From Verrucomicrobiota bacterium (GTDB lineage: Bacteria; Verrucomicrobiota; Verrucomicrobiia; Limisphaerales; UBA9464), in the NCBI GenBank assembly GCA_017309115.1, contig JAFLEF010000011.1, positions 1 through 64,000 on the forward strand: 64,000 nt of DNA. Reading direction: 5' to 3'. A model generated the notes under the pieces. The model worked only from the letters and a program-made list of their open reading frames with translations, was not told the DNA's origin and did no database searches. Numbering within the stretch: position 1 is the stretch's first letter; every line of letters starts with the position of its first letter. The position numbers and the translations under genes are program-made. This document shows, in pieces, positions 20,177 through 28,243 of the stretch.

Positions 20177-21379
20177 TCACGCCTGGGCACGGAGGACGGA
20201 TCCCTGCCGCTGAGCGTGGCGCCGGCGTAGTTCCGAGATGGCCCGAGCGACGAGCGGCACTTCCATCTCGTGGACTTCGAAGCCTTCGCCAATTCGCCGG
20301 AGAAGGGTGATGGTCAGTTCGCCCCCCAAGTGTTCCTGGAATTCTTCCAGTCCGGAGAGCACTCGGAGTTGGCCGGTATCATCCTCATGCACCAGTTCCT
20401 GAGCGAACAATTCAAAGCCCAGCCGCTCCAAAATCTGCAGGACTCGCTCCGCTTCGGACTCGGCCAGGTAGCCCTTGAGTCGGGCGTAAATGACATCCAG
20501 GGCGATGCCAATGGCCACGGCCTCTCCGTGGCGGAGGCGATATTCGGACAACTGCTCCAGCTTGTGAGCTGCCCAGTGGCCGAAATCCAGGGGCCGAGCA
20601 CTGCCGGTTTCAAAGGGGTCGCCTCCCGTGGCAATGTGCGTGACGTGCAGTTCCGCACTGCGATGGATTAACCGCTTCATCGGCCCGGACTCGAAGCGGG
20701 CCAGCGCTTCCGCCTGGGACTCCATCCAGTTGAAAAACTCGGCGTCGCGAATGCAGGCCACCTTGACGGCTTCGACGAAGCCCGACCGCTTGTCGCGTGG
20801 ACTCAGGGTGGCCAGCAGGTTGAAGTCATTGATGACTGCGAAAGGGGGTGCGAACGTGCCAACGAAGTTCTTCTTGCCGAACGCGTTAATACCGTTTTTT
20901 ACCCCCACTCCGGAATCGTCCTGGGCGAGGGTGGTGGTGGGAATGCGGAGGTGACGCACCCCGCGGTGGGCCGTGGCGGCGGCGAGGCCCACCATGTCGA
21001 GCAACGCGCCGCCTCCGATACAAATCACGTAGCTGTGGCGGTCGATATGGTGGCGATCGATCAGGGCGTGAATCTCGGAGACCCGGAAATAGGCGTTTTT
21101 CACGGCTTCACCGCCGACCATGAGCACTGGTGGAACCACCAGTTTCAGGGACTCGGAATGGGCGGAAAAATAGTCTTCAATCTGCCGGACCAACTCGGGT
21201 CGACTGACCGCCAGGGCCTCGTCAATGACCACCAAGGCCTGGGCGATGCGCCCAAACGGGGCCGGTCGCCCGGCGGTCAACACCTCGCGCAGCAGCGGGT
21301 TGGTCGAGGCGAACACTTCCTCCGTAAAATGGATCTGGTGACGCCAGTGAACCGTGATGGTTCGTTCGATGGTGGACAT
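20177..21379 (-). CDS. 3-dehydroquinate synthase-like sugar phosphate cyclase
   Basis: The 400-residue protein has the NAD-binding signature IGGGALLDMVGLAAATAHRG and TTTLAQDDSGVGVKNGIN, and metal ligands Glu in SGFVEAVKVA, His in DFGHWAAHKLE and His in LRHGEAVAIGI. These are the hallmarks of the AroB superfamily. It is longer than ordinary AroB (about 360) with an N-terminal HWRHQIHFTEEVFASTNPLL block, which reminds me of the EboD branch. No other ebo genes are adjacent. It may be the housekeeping shikimate enzyme or a cyclase acting on another sugar phosphate; I cannot settle this without a tree. Confidence 0.85.
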   Translation of the reverse strand: MSTIERTITVHWRHQIHFTEEVFASTNPLLREVLTAGRPAPFGRIAQALVVIDEALAVSRPELVRQIEDYFSAHSESLKLVVPPVLMVGGEAVKNAYFRVSEIHALIDRHHIDRHSYVICIGGGALLDMVGLAAATAHRGVRHLRIPTTTLAQDDSGVGVKNGINAFGKKNFVGTFAPPFAVINDFNLLATLSPRDKRSGFVEAVKVACIRDAEFFNWMESQAEALARFESGPMKRLIHRSAELHVTHIATGGDPFETGSARPLDFGHWAAHKLEQLSEYRLRHGEAVAIGIALDVIYARLKGYLAESEAERVLQILERLGFELFAQELVHEDDTGQLRVLSGLEEFQEHLGGELTITLLRRIGEGFEVHEMEVPLVARAISELRRRHAQRQGSVLRAQA

Positions 21380-21566
21380 GACGGATCGTCTAAACGTGGG
21401 AAGTCAGACGGATTGGCGCGAGAAATATTTGGCGAAACGTCACGCTGAGGAAACGCTTTCACCGACTCGACCCGTTCGGGGGGACCGCGAGTTGAGCTTC
21501 CCGGGCGTTTCGAATGCAAAATGTCGTTCCGCCCGGCCCTGGTCCTGCTAGCCTCGGCACCCAAGT

Positions 21567-22661
21567 ATGGGAATGGAATTGCTTCGTGGTGTCTTGAAGG
21601 CTGCCGTTGAGGGCGGCGCGTCGGATGTGCATATCAAGGTCGATTCACCCTTTGTACTCCGAATTCATCGCCAGTTGGTGACAGTGGAGGCTCCCAATCC
21701 CAACGATGCCTGGATGAACAGCGTGGTGGACACGATTGTCCCGCCGCATGCCCGCCGCCGACTCGACGAGGACCGGGAGGTGGACTTTAGCTATTACGAG
21801 CCCGGAGTCGGTCGGTTTCGGACCAATATCTTTCAGCAAAAGGGGTCCTTTGCCCTGGCGATGCGGTACGTGAAAACGCAGGTGCCCAGCTTCGACGAAC
21901 TGGGGCTGCTCCCGGTGCTTAAGGACGTGGCCGCCTCCGCGCGCGGAATCGTGCTCATTGCCGGGACGACTGGTTCCGGCAAGTCGACCACGCTCGCGGC
22001 CATGTTGGAACACATCAACGCGAACTTTAAAAAGCACATCGTGACGCTGGAGGATCCGATTGAGTTCGTTTTTGAAGACAACCAATCGGTTATTGAGCAG
22101 CGGGAAATCGGCCTGGATACGCAGAGCTTTCAACATGGGTTGAAGCATGTCCTGCGTCAGGACCCCGACATCATCATGGTCGGCGAAATGCGTGATGCGG
22201 TCAGCTTCTCCGCCGCCATGCAAGCCGCCGACACCGGCCACTTGGTCCTTTCTACGCTTCACACCCAAAATGCCGCCCAGTCAGTCGGCCGAATTCTAGA
22301 CTTCTTCCGTCCGGAAGAACGCGAACAGGTCCGTCGGCAGTTGGCCGGGACCCTCAAGGCCGTGATCTGCCAACGCATGATCACTACCGTGTCCGGCGGC
22401 GTAACGCCCGCCCAAGAAATCCTCATCAACACTCCGACGGTCCGCAAAATGCTGGAAGAAAACCGCCTGGAAAAGTTGGGAGCAGCGATTGAAACCGGTC
22501 GGGACGACGGCATGCAGACCTTTAATCAAGCGCTCTACGACTTGGTTAAGGCTCGCAAGATCACTGAGGCCGAAGCGCTGGCGAAGGCAAGCAATCCGCA
22601 GGCTCTCGACATGATGTTCAAGGGCATCTTCCTCGACGAAGGTCGCCGCATTCTGTCGTGA
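21567..22661 (+). CDS. pilT: Type IV pilus retraction ATPase PilT-like
   Basis: The 364-residue product matches PilT: N-terminal GGASDVHIKVDSP, Walker A GTTGSGKSTT, Asp box LEDPIEFVF, Walker B DIIMVGEMRD and the His box TGHLVLSTLHTQNA. It powers pilus disassembly at the cytoplasmic base of type IV pili, in twitching motility or DNA uptake. No other pil genes are near, so it is a detached member, or a PilU-type paralogue. Confidence 0.93.
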   Translation: MGMELLRGVLKAAVEGGASDVHIKVDSPFVLRIHRQLVTVEAPNPNDAWMNSVVDTIVPPHARRRLDEDREVDFSYYEPGVGRFRTNIFQQKGSFALAMRYVKTQVPSFDELGLLPVLKDVAASARGIVLIAGTTGSGKSTTLAAMLEHINANFKKHIVTLEDPIEFVFEDNQSVIEQREIGLDTQSFQHGLKHVLRQDPDIIMVGEMRDAVSFSAAMQAADTGHLVLSTLHTQNAAQSVGRILDFFRPEEREQVRRQLAGTLKAVICQRMITTVSGGVTPAQEILINTPTVRKMLEENRLEKLGAAIETGRDDGMQTFNQALYDLVKARKITEAEALAKASNPQALDMMFKGIFLDEGRRILS

Positions 22662-22820
22662 GGACAGGGTAGGGGAGTAGGAGGAACGCGGGCGAGGCGG
22701 GCTCGCCAGGTAGGCGACGCAAAGCCGTTCACGGCTGAAATGGCGGCGTGTCCATTCGCCTTGGGCTCCCCGGCTTTCCGCCCGCCGCCTTCCACCTCCC
22801 AATTTTCGTTTGCCAGGGGT

Positions 22821-22842
22821 AACCACTCTTCCAAGAGTGGTT
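22821..22842 (+). promoter_or_regulatory. Perfect inverted repeat just ahead of a start codon
   Basis: AACCACTCTT and AAGAGTGGTT are exact reverse complements separated by two bases and end three bases before the ATG at 22846. The hairpin would cover the whole ribosome-binding region, so it may limit translation or be the binding site of a dimeric regulator. Confidence 0.5.
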
Positions 22843-22845
22843 TCC

Positions 22846-25317
22846 ATGAATCCAGTGACGTCGGTTCGATTCTGGCTGCTCCTGCTCCTTGGTGCCTGCG
22901 CCGTCGTGTTTCTTCCGTCCTGCGCCTCCAAAGGCTCGGAAAGTAATGTGCCCGTGATTCCGGACATCGGATGGCCCCGCAGTTTCACGACCGCCGGAGT
23001 CACCTACACGGTATATCAACCCCAGCTCCAATCCTGGGATCAGGTCCAACTCACAGCCCAGGCGGTGGTGGCCACCCAGCCGATTGGGGCTCCCGAGCCG
23101 GCCTATGGCACCATGACAGTTTCCGCCACCACGGTGACCGACAAGGTGACCCGTTTGGTTAACTTGCAGAATTTGTCCGTCACCGGCGTCAACTTCCCGA
23201 CCGGAACCACACAGTCCCCCACTTACCAGGCGGCCCTGAACGAATGGCTGGTGACCGTGATGCCGACAATTTCCCTGGATCGCTTGGAATCCGATCTGGC
23301 CATTTTGAACGCACAGAACAATGCCGTTTCCTACCCGGTCCAAAACAACCCTCCTCAATTCCTGTTTTCCTACAGCCCTGCGGTCCTGGTGCTGATTCAA
23401 GGGAATCCCGTGTACCAGGCCGTTCCAGGAACAGGTGCGGAACGTTTGCTCAACACCCACGCATTGATTGTTCGCGCCGGCGGCCAGTTGTATCTGCATT
23501 TCTGGGACGGCTTCGTTCAGGCATCCTCGCTGTCTGGCCCGTGGACGGTATCCAGTTCCGTTCCTTCAGCCGTGACGTCCGTGCAGAATCAGGTCGGCAA
23601 CATGGTGGATCTGATGCCGGGTCAGAAGAATCCCGACACAGGACAGCTGCCCTCGCTCTCGAGCACGCCTCTGCCGACGATTTACGTGGCGACCCAGCCG
23701 GCGTCGCTCGTGGTGTTTGCTGGACCGCCCCAGTGGGCGCCATTGTCTGGCACCCAATTGACCTATGCTACGAACACCACGGCCAACGTGTTTCAATACA
23801 CGGCCAATCAGTCGTATTACGTGCTGACATCCGGCCGTTGGTTCACGGCGGGCTCCTTCAGCGGACCGTGGAGCTACGTGCCCAACGACGGATTGCCGGC
23901 GGACTTCGCCAACATTCCGCCTAGCAGCCCCAAAGAGAACGTGCTGGCGTCGGTGGCAGGTACCACTCAGGCGCAGGAAGCGGTGATCGCGAACTCCATT
24001 CCCCAGATGACCCGGGTGGAGATTTCTTCGGTGGAAATGAATCCGCCGCCCACCTACGACGGGGGAACGCCCGTTTTGGTTCCAATTGATGGAACCACCT
24101 TGAGCTATGCCTCCAACAGTTCCCTGCCGGTGATTCAGGTCACGCCTGGGTCGTGGTACGTCGTGCAAAACGGGGTCTGGTTCTCCAGTCCGGCGGCCAG
24201 CGGTCCTTGGACGGTGGCGACGACGGTGCCCGCCGCGATCTACACGATTCCGGTGTCGTCACCGCTGCATTGGGTGACTTACGTGAAGATTTATCGGTCC
24301 AGCACTGACTACGTGTGGGCGGGCTACACCCCGGGCTACTACGGCACGGTGGTGAATGGCTCTGGGGTGGTGGTTTACGGCACCGGCTACGTGTACACGC
24401 CTTATGTCGGGGCGGTGTATTATCCGGTACCGGTGACCTACGGTTACGATGCCACGTTGGCGTGGACGCCCTGGGCGGGATGGGGCTTCGGGTTTGCCTC
24501 GGGATGGGCCTGGGGAGCGAGTTGGAATTATTGGTGCGCCTGTCCTCCGGTTCCCTATTGGGGGGCCTATTCCGGCTGGTATCACAATGCCTACGGCGGT
24601 GTCACCGCGTGGGGACCCGGAGGCTGGGCCGCCACCACAGGCAACGTCTATCACAACTGGGGCAACTGGTCGGGAGTGTCCCATACCGACGCCGGATTCA
24701 ATGCCTGGACCGGCCGCGAAGGGGTTCAGCAATGGGGCCATGCCTACAATTCGGTGACCGGTACGATGGCCGTCGGTACCCGGGGCGCCGTGGAGAATGT
24801 GTACAATGGCAACTATGCCGCTGCGGCTCGCGGGGCGGCGTACAATCCTCGGACGGGCTTGGCTGCCTATGGCAGTCGCGGCACGGTGGGTAATGTCAAT
24901 ACGGGTTGGTCCGCCAACTACGCCCACGGGTCCGTCGTTAATCCAGCCACCGGCAATTCCACCCACTTCGGCGGTATTCAGGGGGAAAACGGCGACGGCA
25001 TCTATCACGTCGGCAACAACACTTTCGCCACCGCCAACGGGAACATTTATCGCAATACCGATGGTTCGTGGTCGCAGTACGATCGCAGCAGCAGCGGCTG
25101 GGGTTCGGTCAACGACGCATCCACCCGCCAATCACTCGACAACACCTGGGCCAAGCAAAGTGCCGGATCGTACCGTTCGGACAGCTGGGGCGAGACTCGC
25201 AGCAGCTTTGGCGGCTGGGGTAGTGGGGGAGATCGTTGGGGTGGTGGCGGCGGTTGGGGTGGCCGGTCCTTCGGCGGCTTTGGCGGCTTCCGCGGTGGCG
25301 GGGGATTCCGGCGATGA
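22846..25317 (+). CDS. Large secreted lipoprotein, tryptophan/glycine rich
   Basis: From the ATG at 22846 the product has 823 residues with a lipoprotein signal whose lipobox is LPSC near residue 28. The first 450 residues contain repeated blocks with WPRSFTTAGVTYTVYQPQ and then units ending in the pattern 'YVLTSGRWFTAGSFSGPW' or 'VVQNGVWFSSPAASGPW'. I have seen this architecture annotated as carbohydrate-binding family V/XII-like, but I cannot verify the label. The second half is rich in Gly, Trp and Tyr (WAWGASWNYW, GNIYRNTDGSW) and ends in a Gly/Arg tail. Probably an outer-membrane-anchored surface protein. A stem-loop precedes the start. Confidence 0.7.
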   Translation: MNPVTSVRFWLLLLLGACAVVFLPSCASKGSESNVPVIPDIGWPRSFTTAGVTYTVYQPQLQSWDQVQLTAQAVVATQPIGAPEPAYGTMTVSATTVTDKVTRLVNLQNLSVTGVNFPTGTTQSPTYQAALNEWLVTVMPTISLDRLESDLAILNAQNNAVSYPVQNNPPQFLFSYSPAVLVLIQGNPVYQAVPGTGAERLLNTHALIVRAGGQLYLHFWDGFVQASSLSGPWTVSSSVPSAVTSVQNQVGNMVDLMPGQKNPDTGQLPSLSSTPLPTIYVATQPASLVVFAGPPQWAPLSGTQLTYATNTTANVFQYTANQSYYVLTSGRWFTAGSFSGPWSYVPNDGLPADFANIPPSSPKENVLASVAGTTQAQEAVIANSIPQMTRVEISSVEMNPPPTYDGGTPVLVPIDGTTLSYASNSSLPVIQVTPGSWYVVQNGVWFSSPAASGPWTVATTVPAAIYTIPVSSPLHWVTYVKIYRSSTDYVWAGYTPGYYGTVVNGSGVVVYGTGYVYTPYVGAVYYPVPVTYGYDATLAWTPWAGWGFGFASGWAWGASWNYWCACPPVPYWGAYSGWYHNAYGGVTAWGPGGWAATTGNVYHNWGNWSGVSHTDAGFNAWTGREGVQQWGHAYNSVTGTMAVGTRGAVENVYNGNYAAAARGAAYNPRTGLAAYGSRGTVGNVNTGWSANYAHGSVVNPATGNSTHFGGIQGENGDGIYHVGNNTFATANGNIYRNTDGSWSQYDRSSSGWGSVNDASTRQSLDNTWAKQSAGSYRSDSWGETRSSFGGWGSGGDRWGGGGGWGGRSFGGFGGFRGGGGFRR

Positions 25318-25324
25318 GTCGAGA

Positions 25325-25338
25325 CAGCTGAGAGCTGA
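25325..25338. repeat. Heptanucleotide repeat (CAGCTGA/GAGCTGA)
   Basis: Two heptamer units follow the lipoprotein stop codon and are of the same type as the array at 15601. Confidence 0.5.
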
Positions 25339-25345
25339 GAAGGCT

Positions 25346-25437
25346 GGTAGGGCGACGCTCCGCGGAACCGCGGGCGTAGGGTCCTGACGCGGCGTTTCGC
25401 CGGAACGCGAACGGCTTGGGCGGAGCCTCGCCCCACC
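25346..25437. repeat. Roughly 90-bp element with inverted ends, copy 2
   Basis: It begins GGTAGGGCGACGCTCCGC and ends GCGGAGCCTCGCCCCACC. The interior differs from the other three copies, so it is a divergent member. It lies between the convergent lipoprotein and glycogen phosphorylase genes. Confidence 0.65.
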
Positions 25438-25454
25438 GAAAACCGGGCAACGGT

Positions 25455-27953
25455 TCAGGGAAGTTCGACGGGTTCAGGCTGCACGTTCCAGATGTCGCGG
25501 CAGTACTCTTTGATCGTTCGGTCCGACGAGAAGTAACCCATGCGGGCGGTGTTGAGGATCGACAGGCGATCCCAGTGTTCGGGATCGCGGTACGCGGCAT
25601 CCACCTGATCCTGGCAGGCTGAGTACGCGGCGAAATCGGCGAGGACCAAATAGGGATCACGTTGCAGCAGCGAATCCACCAGACCGGTGAACAGGTCCGG
25701 TTGATGCGGCGAGAAGTGTCCGCTGCGAATCTGGTCGAGCGCCTCCTTCAGTTCCGCATTGGATTCGTAGTAATCAGCGGGCCGGTAGCCACTGGCCTTG
25801 AGGTCGTGAACCTGCTGGGTGTTGAGACCGAACAGGAAGAAATTCTCGGCGCCGACTCGGTCGCGAATCTCGACATTGGCGCCATCCAGGGTGCCGATGG
25901 TGAGCGCCCCGTTGAGGGCGAACTTCATGTTGCCCGTGCCGGAGGCCTCCATGCCGGCGGTGGAAATTTGCTCCGAAAGGTCCGCCGCGGGATAGATGAC
26001 CTGGGCGTTCTTGACGTTGAAGTCGGGCAGAAAGGCGACCTTGAGCAGGGAATGAGTCTGTGGGTCTTGGTTAATGACGTCGGCCACGCAGTTGATGAGC
26101 TTGATGATTCGTTTGGCCATCTGATAGCCCGGGGCGGCTTTGGCTGCGAACAACACGGTTCGCGGAACCGCTCCCTCGGGATGTCGACGCAGCCGGTTGT
26201 AGCGGGCGATCACGTGGAGGATGTTGAGATGTTGCCGCTTGTATTCGTGCAGTCGCTTGGCTTGAAGATCGAACAGGCTATCGGGCCGAACGGTAATTCC
26301 CGTGCGGTTCTCGATCCACGTGGCGAGGGACTGTTTGTTGGCCAGTTTGACCTGACGCCACTCGGCGCGGAAGGAAGGGTCGTTGGCCAGAGGTTCGAGA
26401 CCTTGGAGAAGATCCAAGTCTTTGACCCAGGCGTCGCCCAGGCGGCTGGTGATCAGCTTCGACAACCGGGGATTGCTCAGGCGAAGGAATCGTCGCTGGG
26501 TGACGCCGTTGGTTTTATTGCCGAATTTTTCGGGCCACAATTGATGGAAGTCGCGGAGCAGCCCGTTTTTGAGCAGGTCGCTGTGCAGGGCCGCGACCCC
26601 GTTGATCTGGTGGCTGCCCACACAGGCGAGATGCGCCATGCGAACATAGCGTTCCCCGTGTTCGTCGATCAGGGAGACTCGGGCCGGCAGATCGGGATCT
26701 TGGGGATGCTTGAGTCGAACTTCGTCCAGGAACCTTTGATTGATTTCGTAGATGATCTCGAGCAAGCGGGGCAGGAGGCGTCCGAACAGGCTGATGCTCC
26801 ACTTCTCCAGTGCTTCCGGCAGCAGCGTGTGGTTGGTGTACGCAAAGGTGTGGCGGGTGATTTCCCACGCTTCCTCCCAGGAAAGTTGGTGCACATCCAC
26901 GAGCAGGCGCATCAGTTCCGCCACGGCCACTGAAGGATGGGTGTCGTTCAGTTGGATGGCATACTTGAGGTGGAATCCTCGCACATCACCGTCCTTTTGG
27001 CGGAATAGACGGAGCATGTCCTGGAGGGAACAGGAGGCGAAAAAGTATTGCTGTTGCAGGCGTAGTTCTTTGCCCTGAGGGGAGTCGTCGTTGGGGTAAA
27101 GAACCTTGGTGATGTTTTCGGAGACGATCTTGTCGAGCACCGCCCCGTAGTAATTGCCCTGATTGAAGGCGCTGAGGTTGAACGCTTCAGTGGCCTCGGC
27201 CTTCCAAAGCCGGAGCAGGTTGACCGTGTTAACCCGGTAACCGAGGACCGGAGTGTCGTACGCCACGCCACGGACCAGGCGGTCGGGAACCCAACTGACC
27301 CGATAGTTCCCAGCATGATCGTGATACCCTTCGGTGTGTCCTCCGAGGGGAACGTCGAAGTAGATTTCCGGTCGGGCGATTTCCCAGGGGTTTCCCAGGC
27401 GCAACCATTTGTCGGTCCGTTCCACCTGCCAGCCATCGACAATGGCCTGACGGAAGATGCCGAACTCGTAGCGAATTCCGTAGCCAATCGAGGGGATCTG
27501 CAACGTGGCCAGGGAATCGAGGAAGCAGGCTGCCAAGCGTCCCAGACCGCCGTTACCGAGACCGGGTTCCTCTTCTTGTTCGATCAAGTCATCGAGGTTA
27601 AGTCCCAGCGACGTCATCGCTTCCCGGACGGGTTCCTCCAGGCCCAAGTTGACGAGGTTGTTGCCGAGTTGGGGACCCAGCAAGTACTCGGCGGACAGGT
27701 AGCTGACGGTTCGACTCTGGCGGGCGAGGTAAGTCTCGGCGGTTTGGATCCACCGTTGGAGCAGGCGATCGCGGACGGTGTAGGCGAGGGCCAGATAGTG
27801 ATCCTGGCGGGAGGCGACCTGGGGGAAGCGACCGAGCAGGTAATAGAGATTGTCGCGACAATCTTGCGCGATGGAGGGGGCGGAGAGACCGGTCCGGACT
27901 TGTTCGACTGGGGCTGGGGCCGACGTCGTTTTGCGGGAGGGTTTGGTATTCAT
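25455..27953 (-). CDS. glgP: Glycogen/starch/alpha-glucan phosphorylase
   Basis: The ATG at 27953 gives 832 residues, the usual size; the frame continues upstream only through repeat DNA. Signatures include YLSAEYLLG, PGLGNGGLGRLAACFLDS, FAYTNHTLLPEALE, the KRLHEYKRQ block and the pyridoxal phosphate lysine motif EASGTGNMKFALNGALTIGTLDG (quoted in parts: EASGTGNMKF, then NGALTIGT). It releases glucose-1-phosphate from storage glucan. It is followed by nothing related; the next gene on its strand is an MFS carrier 277 bp upstream. Confidence 0.97.
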   Translation of the reverse strand: MNTKPSRKTTSAPAPVEQVRTGLSAPSIAQDCRDNLYYLLGRFPQVASRQDHYLALAYTVRDRLLQRWIQTAETYLARQSRTVSYLSAEYLLGPQLGNNLVNLGLEEPVREAMTSLGLNLDDLIEQEEEPGLGNGGLGRLAACFLDSLATLQIPSIGYGIRYEFGIFRQAIVDGWQVERTDKWLRLGNPWEIARPEIYFDVPLGGHTEGYHDHAGNYRVSWVPDRLVRGVAYDTPVLGYRVNTVNLLRLWKAEATEAFNLSAFNQGNYYGAVLDKIVSENITKVLYPNDDSPQGKELRLQQQYFFASCSLQDMLRLFRQKDGDVRGFHLKYAIQLNDTHPSVAVAELMRLLVDVHQLSWEEAWEITRHTFAYTNHTLLPEALEKWSISLFGRLLPRLLEIIYEINQRFLDEVRLKHPQDPDLPARVSLIDEHGERYVRMAHLACVGSHQINGVAALHSDLLKNGLLRDFHQLWPEKFGNKTNGVTQRRFLRLSNPRLSKLITSRLGDAWVKDLDLLQGLEPLANDPSFRAEWRQVKLANKQSLATWIENRTGITVRPDSLFDLQAKRLHEYKRQHLNILHVIARYNRLRRHPEGAVPRTVLFAAKAAPGYQMAKRIIKLINCVADVINQDPQTHSLLKVAFLPDFNVKNAQVIYPAADLSEQISTAGMEASGTGNMKFALNGALTIGTLDGANVEIRDRVGAENFFLFGLNTQQVHDLKASGYRPADYYESNAELKEALDQIRSGHFSPHQPDLFTGLVDSLLQRDPYLVLADFAAYSACQDQVDAAYRDPEHWDRLSILNTARMGYFSSDRTIKEYCRDIWNVQPEPVELP

Positions 27954-27965
27954 GGAGGGAGAGGC

Positions 27966-27993
27966 GGGTAAGGGGTAAGAGGTAAGGGGTAAG
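27966..27993. repeat. Heptanucleotide tandem repeat (GGGTAAG)
   Basis: Four units of GGGTAAG (the third AGGTAAG) start 13 bp upstream of the glgP start codon. It resembles the array at 18471. Confidence 0.75.
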
Positions 27994-28002
27994 GATGATC
28001 CC

Positions 28003-28094
28003 GGTAGGGCGAGGTTCCACCGAGCCGTGGCGTCTCGGCGAAATGACGCGTGGGGAGTCCACACACGGACGGCTCCGCGGAGCGTCGCCCCACC
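28003..28094. repeat. Roughly 90-bp element with inverted ends, copy 3
   Basis: It begins GGTAGGGCGAGGTTCCACCG and ends GCGGAGCGTCGCCCCACC with interior GTCTCGGCGAAATGACGCG. It is followed after 35 bp by a nearly identical copy in the same direction. Confidence 0.8.
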
Positions 28095-28129
28095 GGGTGG
28101 GCGGTTGGGAGGTTGAGAGACGGGGAAAT

Positions 28130-28214
28130 GGTAGGGCGAGGTTCCACCGAGCTGTTGGTGTCTCGGCGGGTGGGGAGTCCACACACGGACGGCTCCGCGG
28201 GGCGTCGCCCCACC
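28130..28214. repeat. Roughly 90-bp element with inverted ends, copy 4
   Basis: This copy shares both ends and GGAGTCCACACACGGACGG with the preceding one, but lacks about 10 bp in the middle (the GAAATGACGC segment). Two copies in tandem suggest local duplication or repeated insertion. Confidence 0.8.
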
Positions 28215-28222
28215 GTTGTGAA

Positions 28223-28243
28223 GGCAACTTTCAACTCTCAACT
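28223..28243. repeat. Heptanucleotide tandem repeat (NTCAACT)
   Basis: Three units (GGCAACT, TTCAACT, CTCAACT) overlap the 3' end of the MFS gene, whose stop codon begins at 28231. The stop codon therefore lies in repeat sequence, so the gene's last codons may have been added by it. Confidence 0.55.

Noticed and set aside
27954..28241. Upstream extension of glycogen phosphorylase by about 96 codons
   Set aside because: The added sequence is translated repeat DNA; the same peptide appears next to other copies of the repeat.
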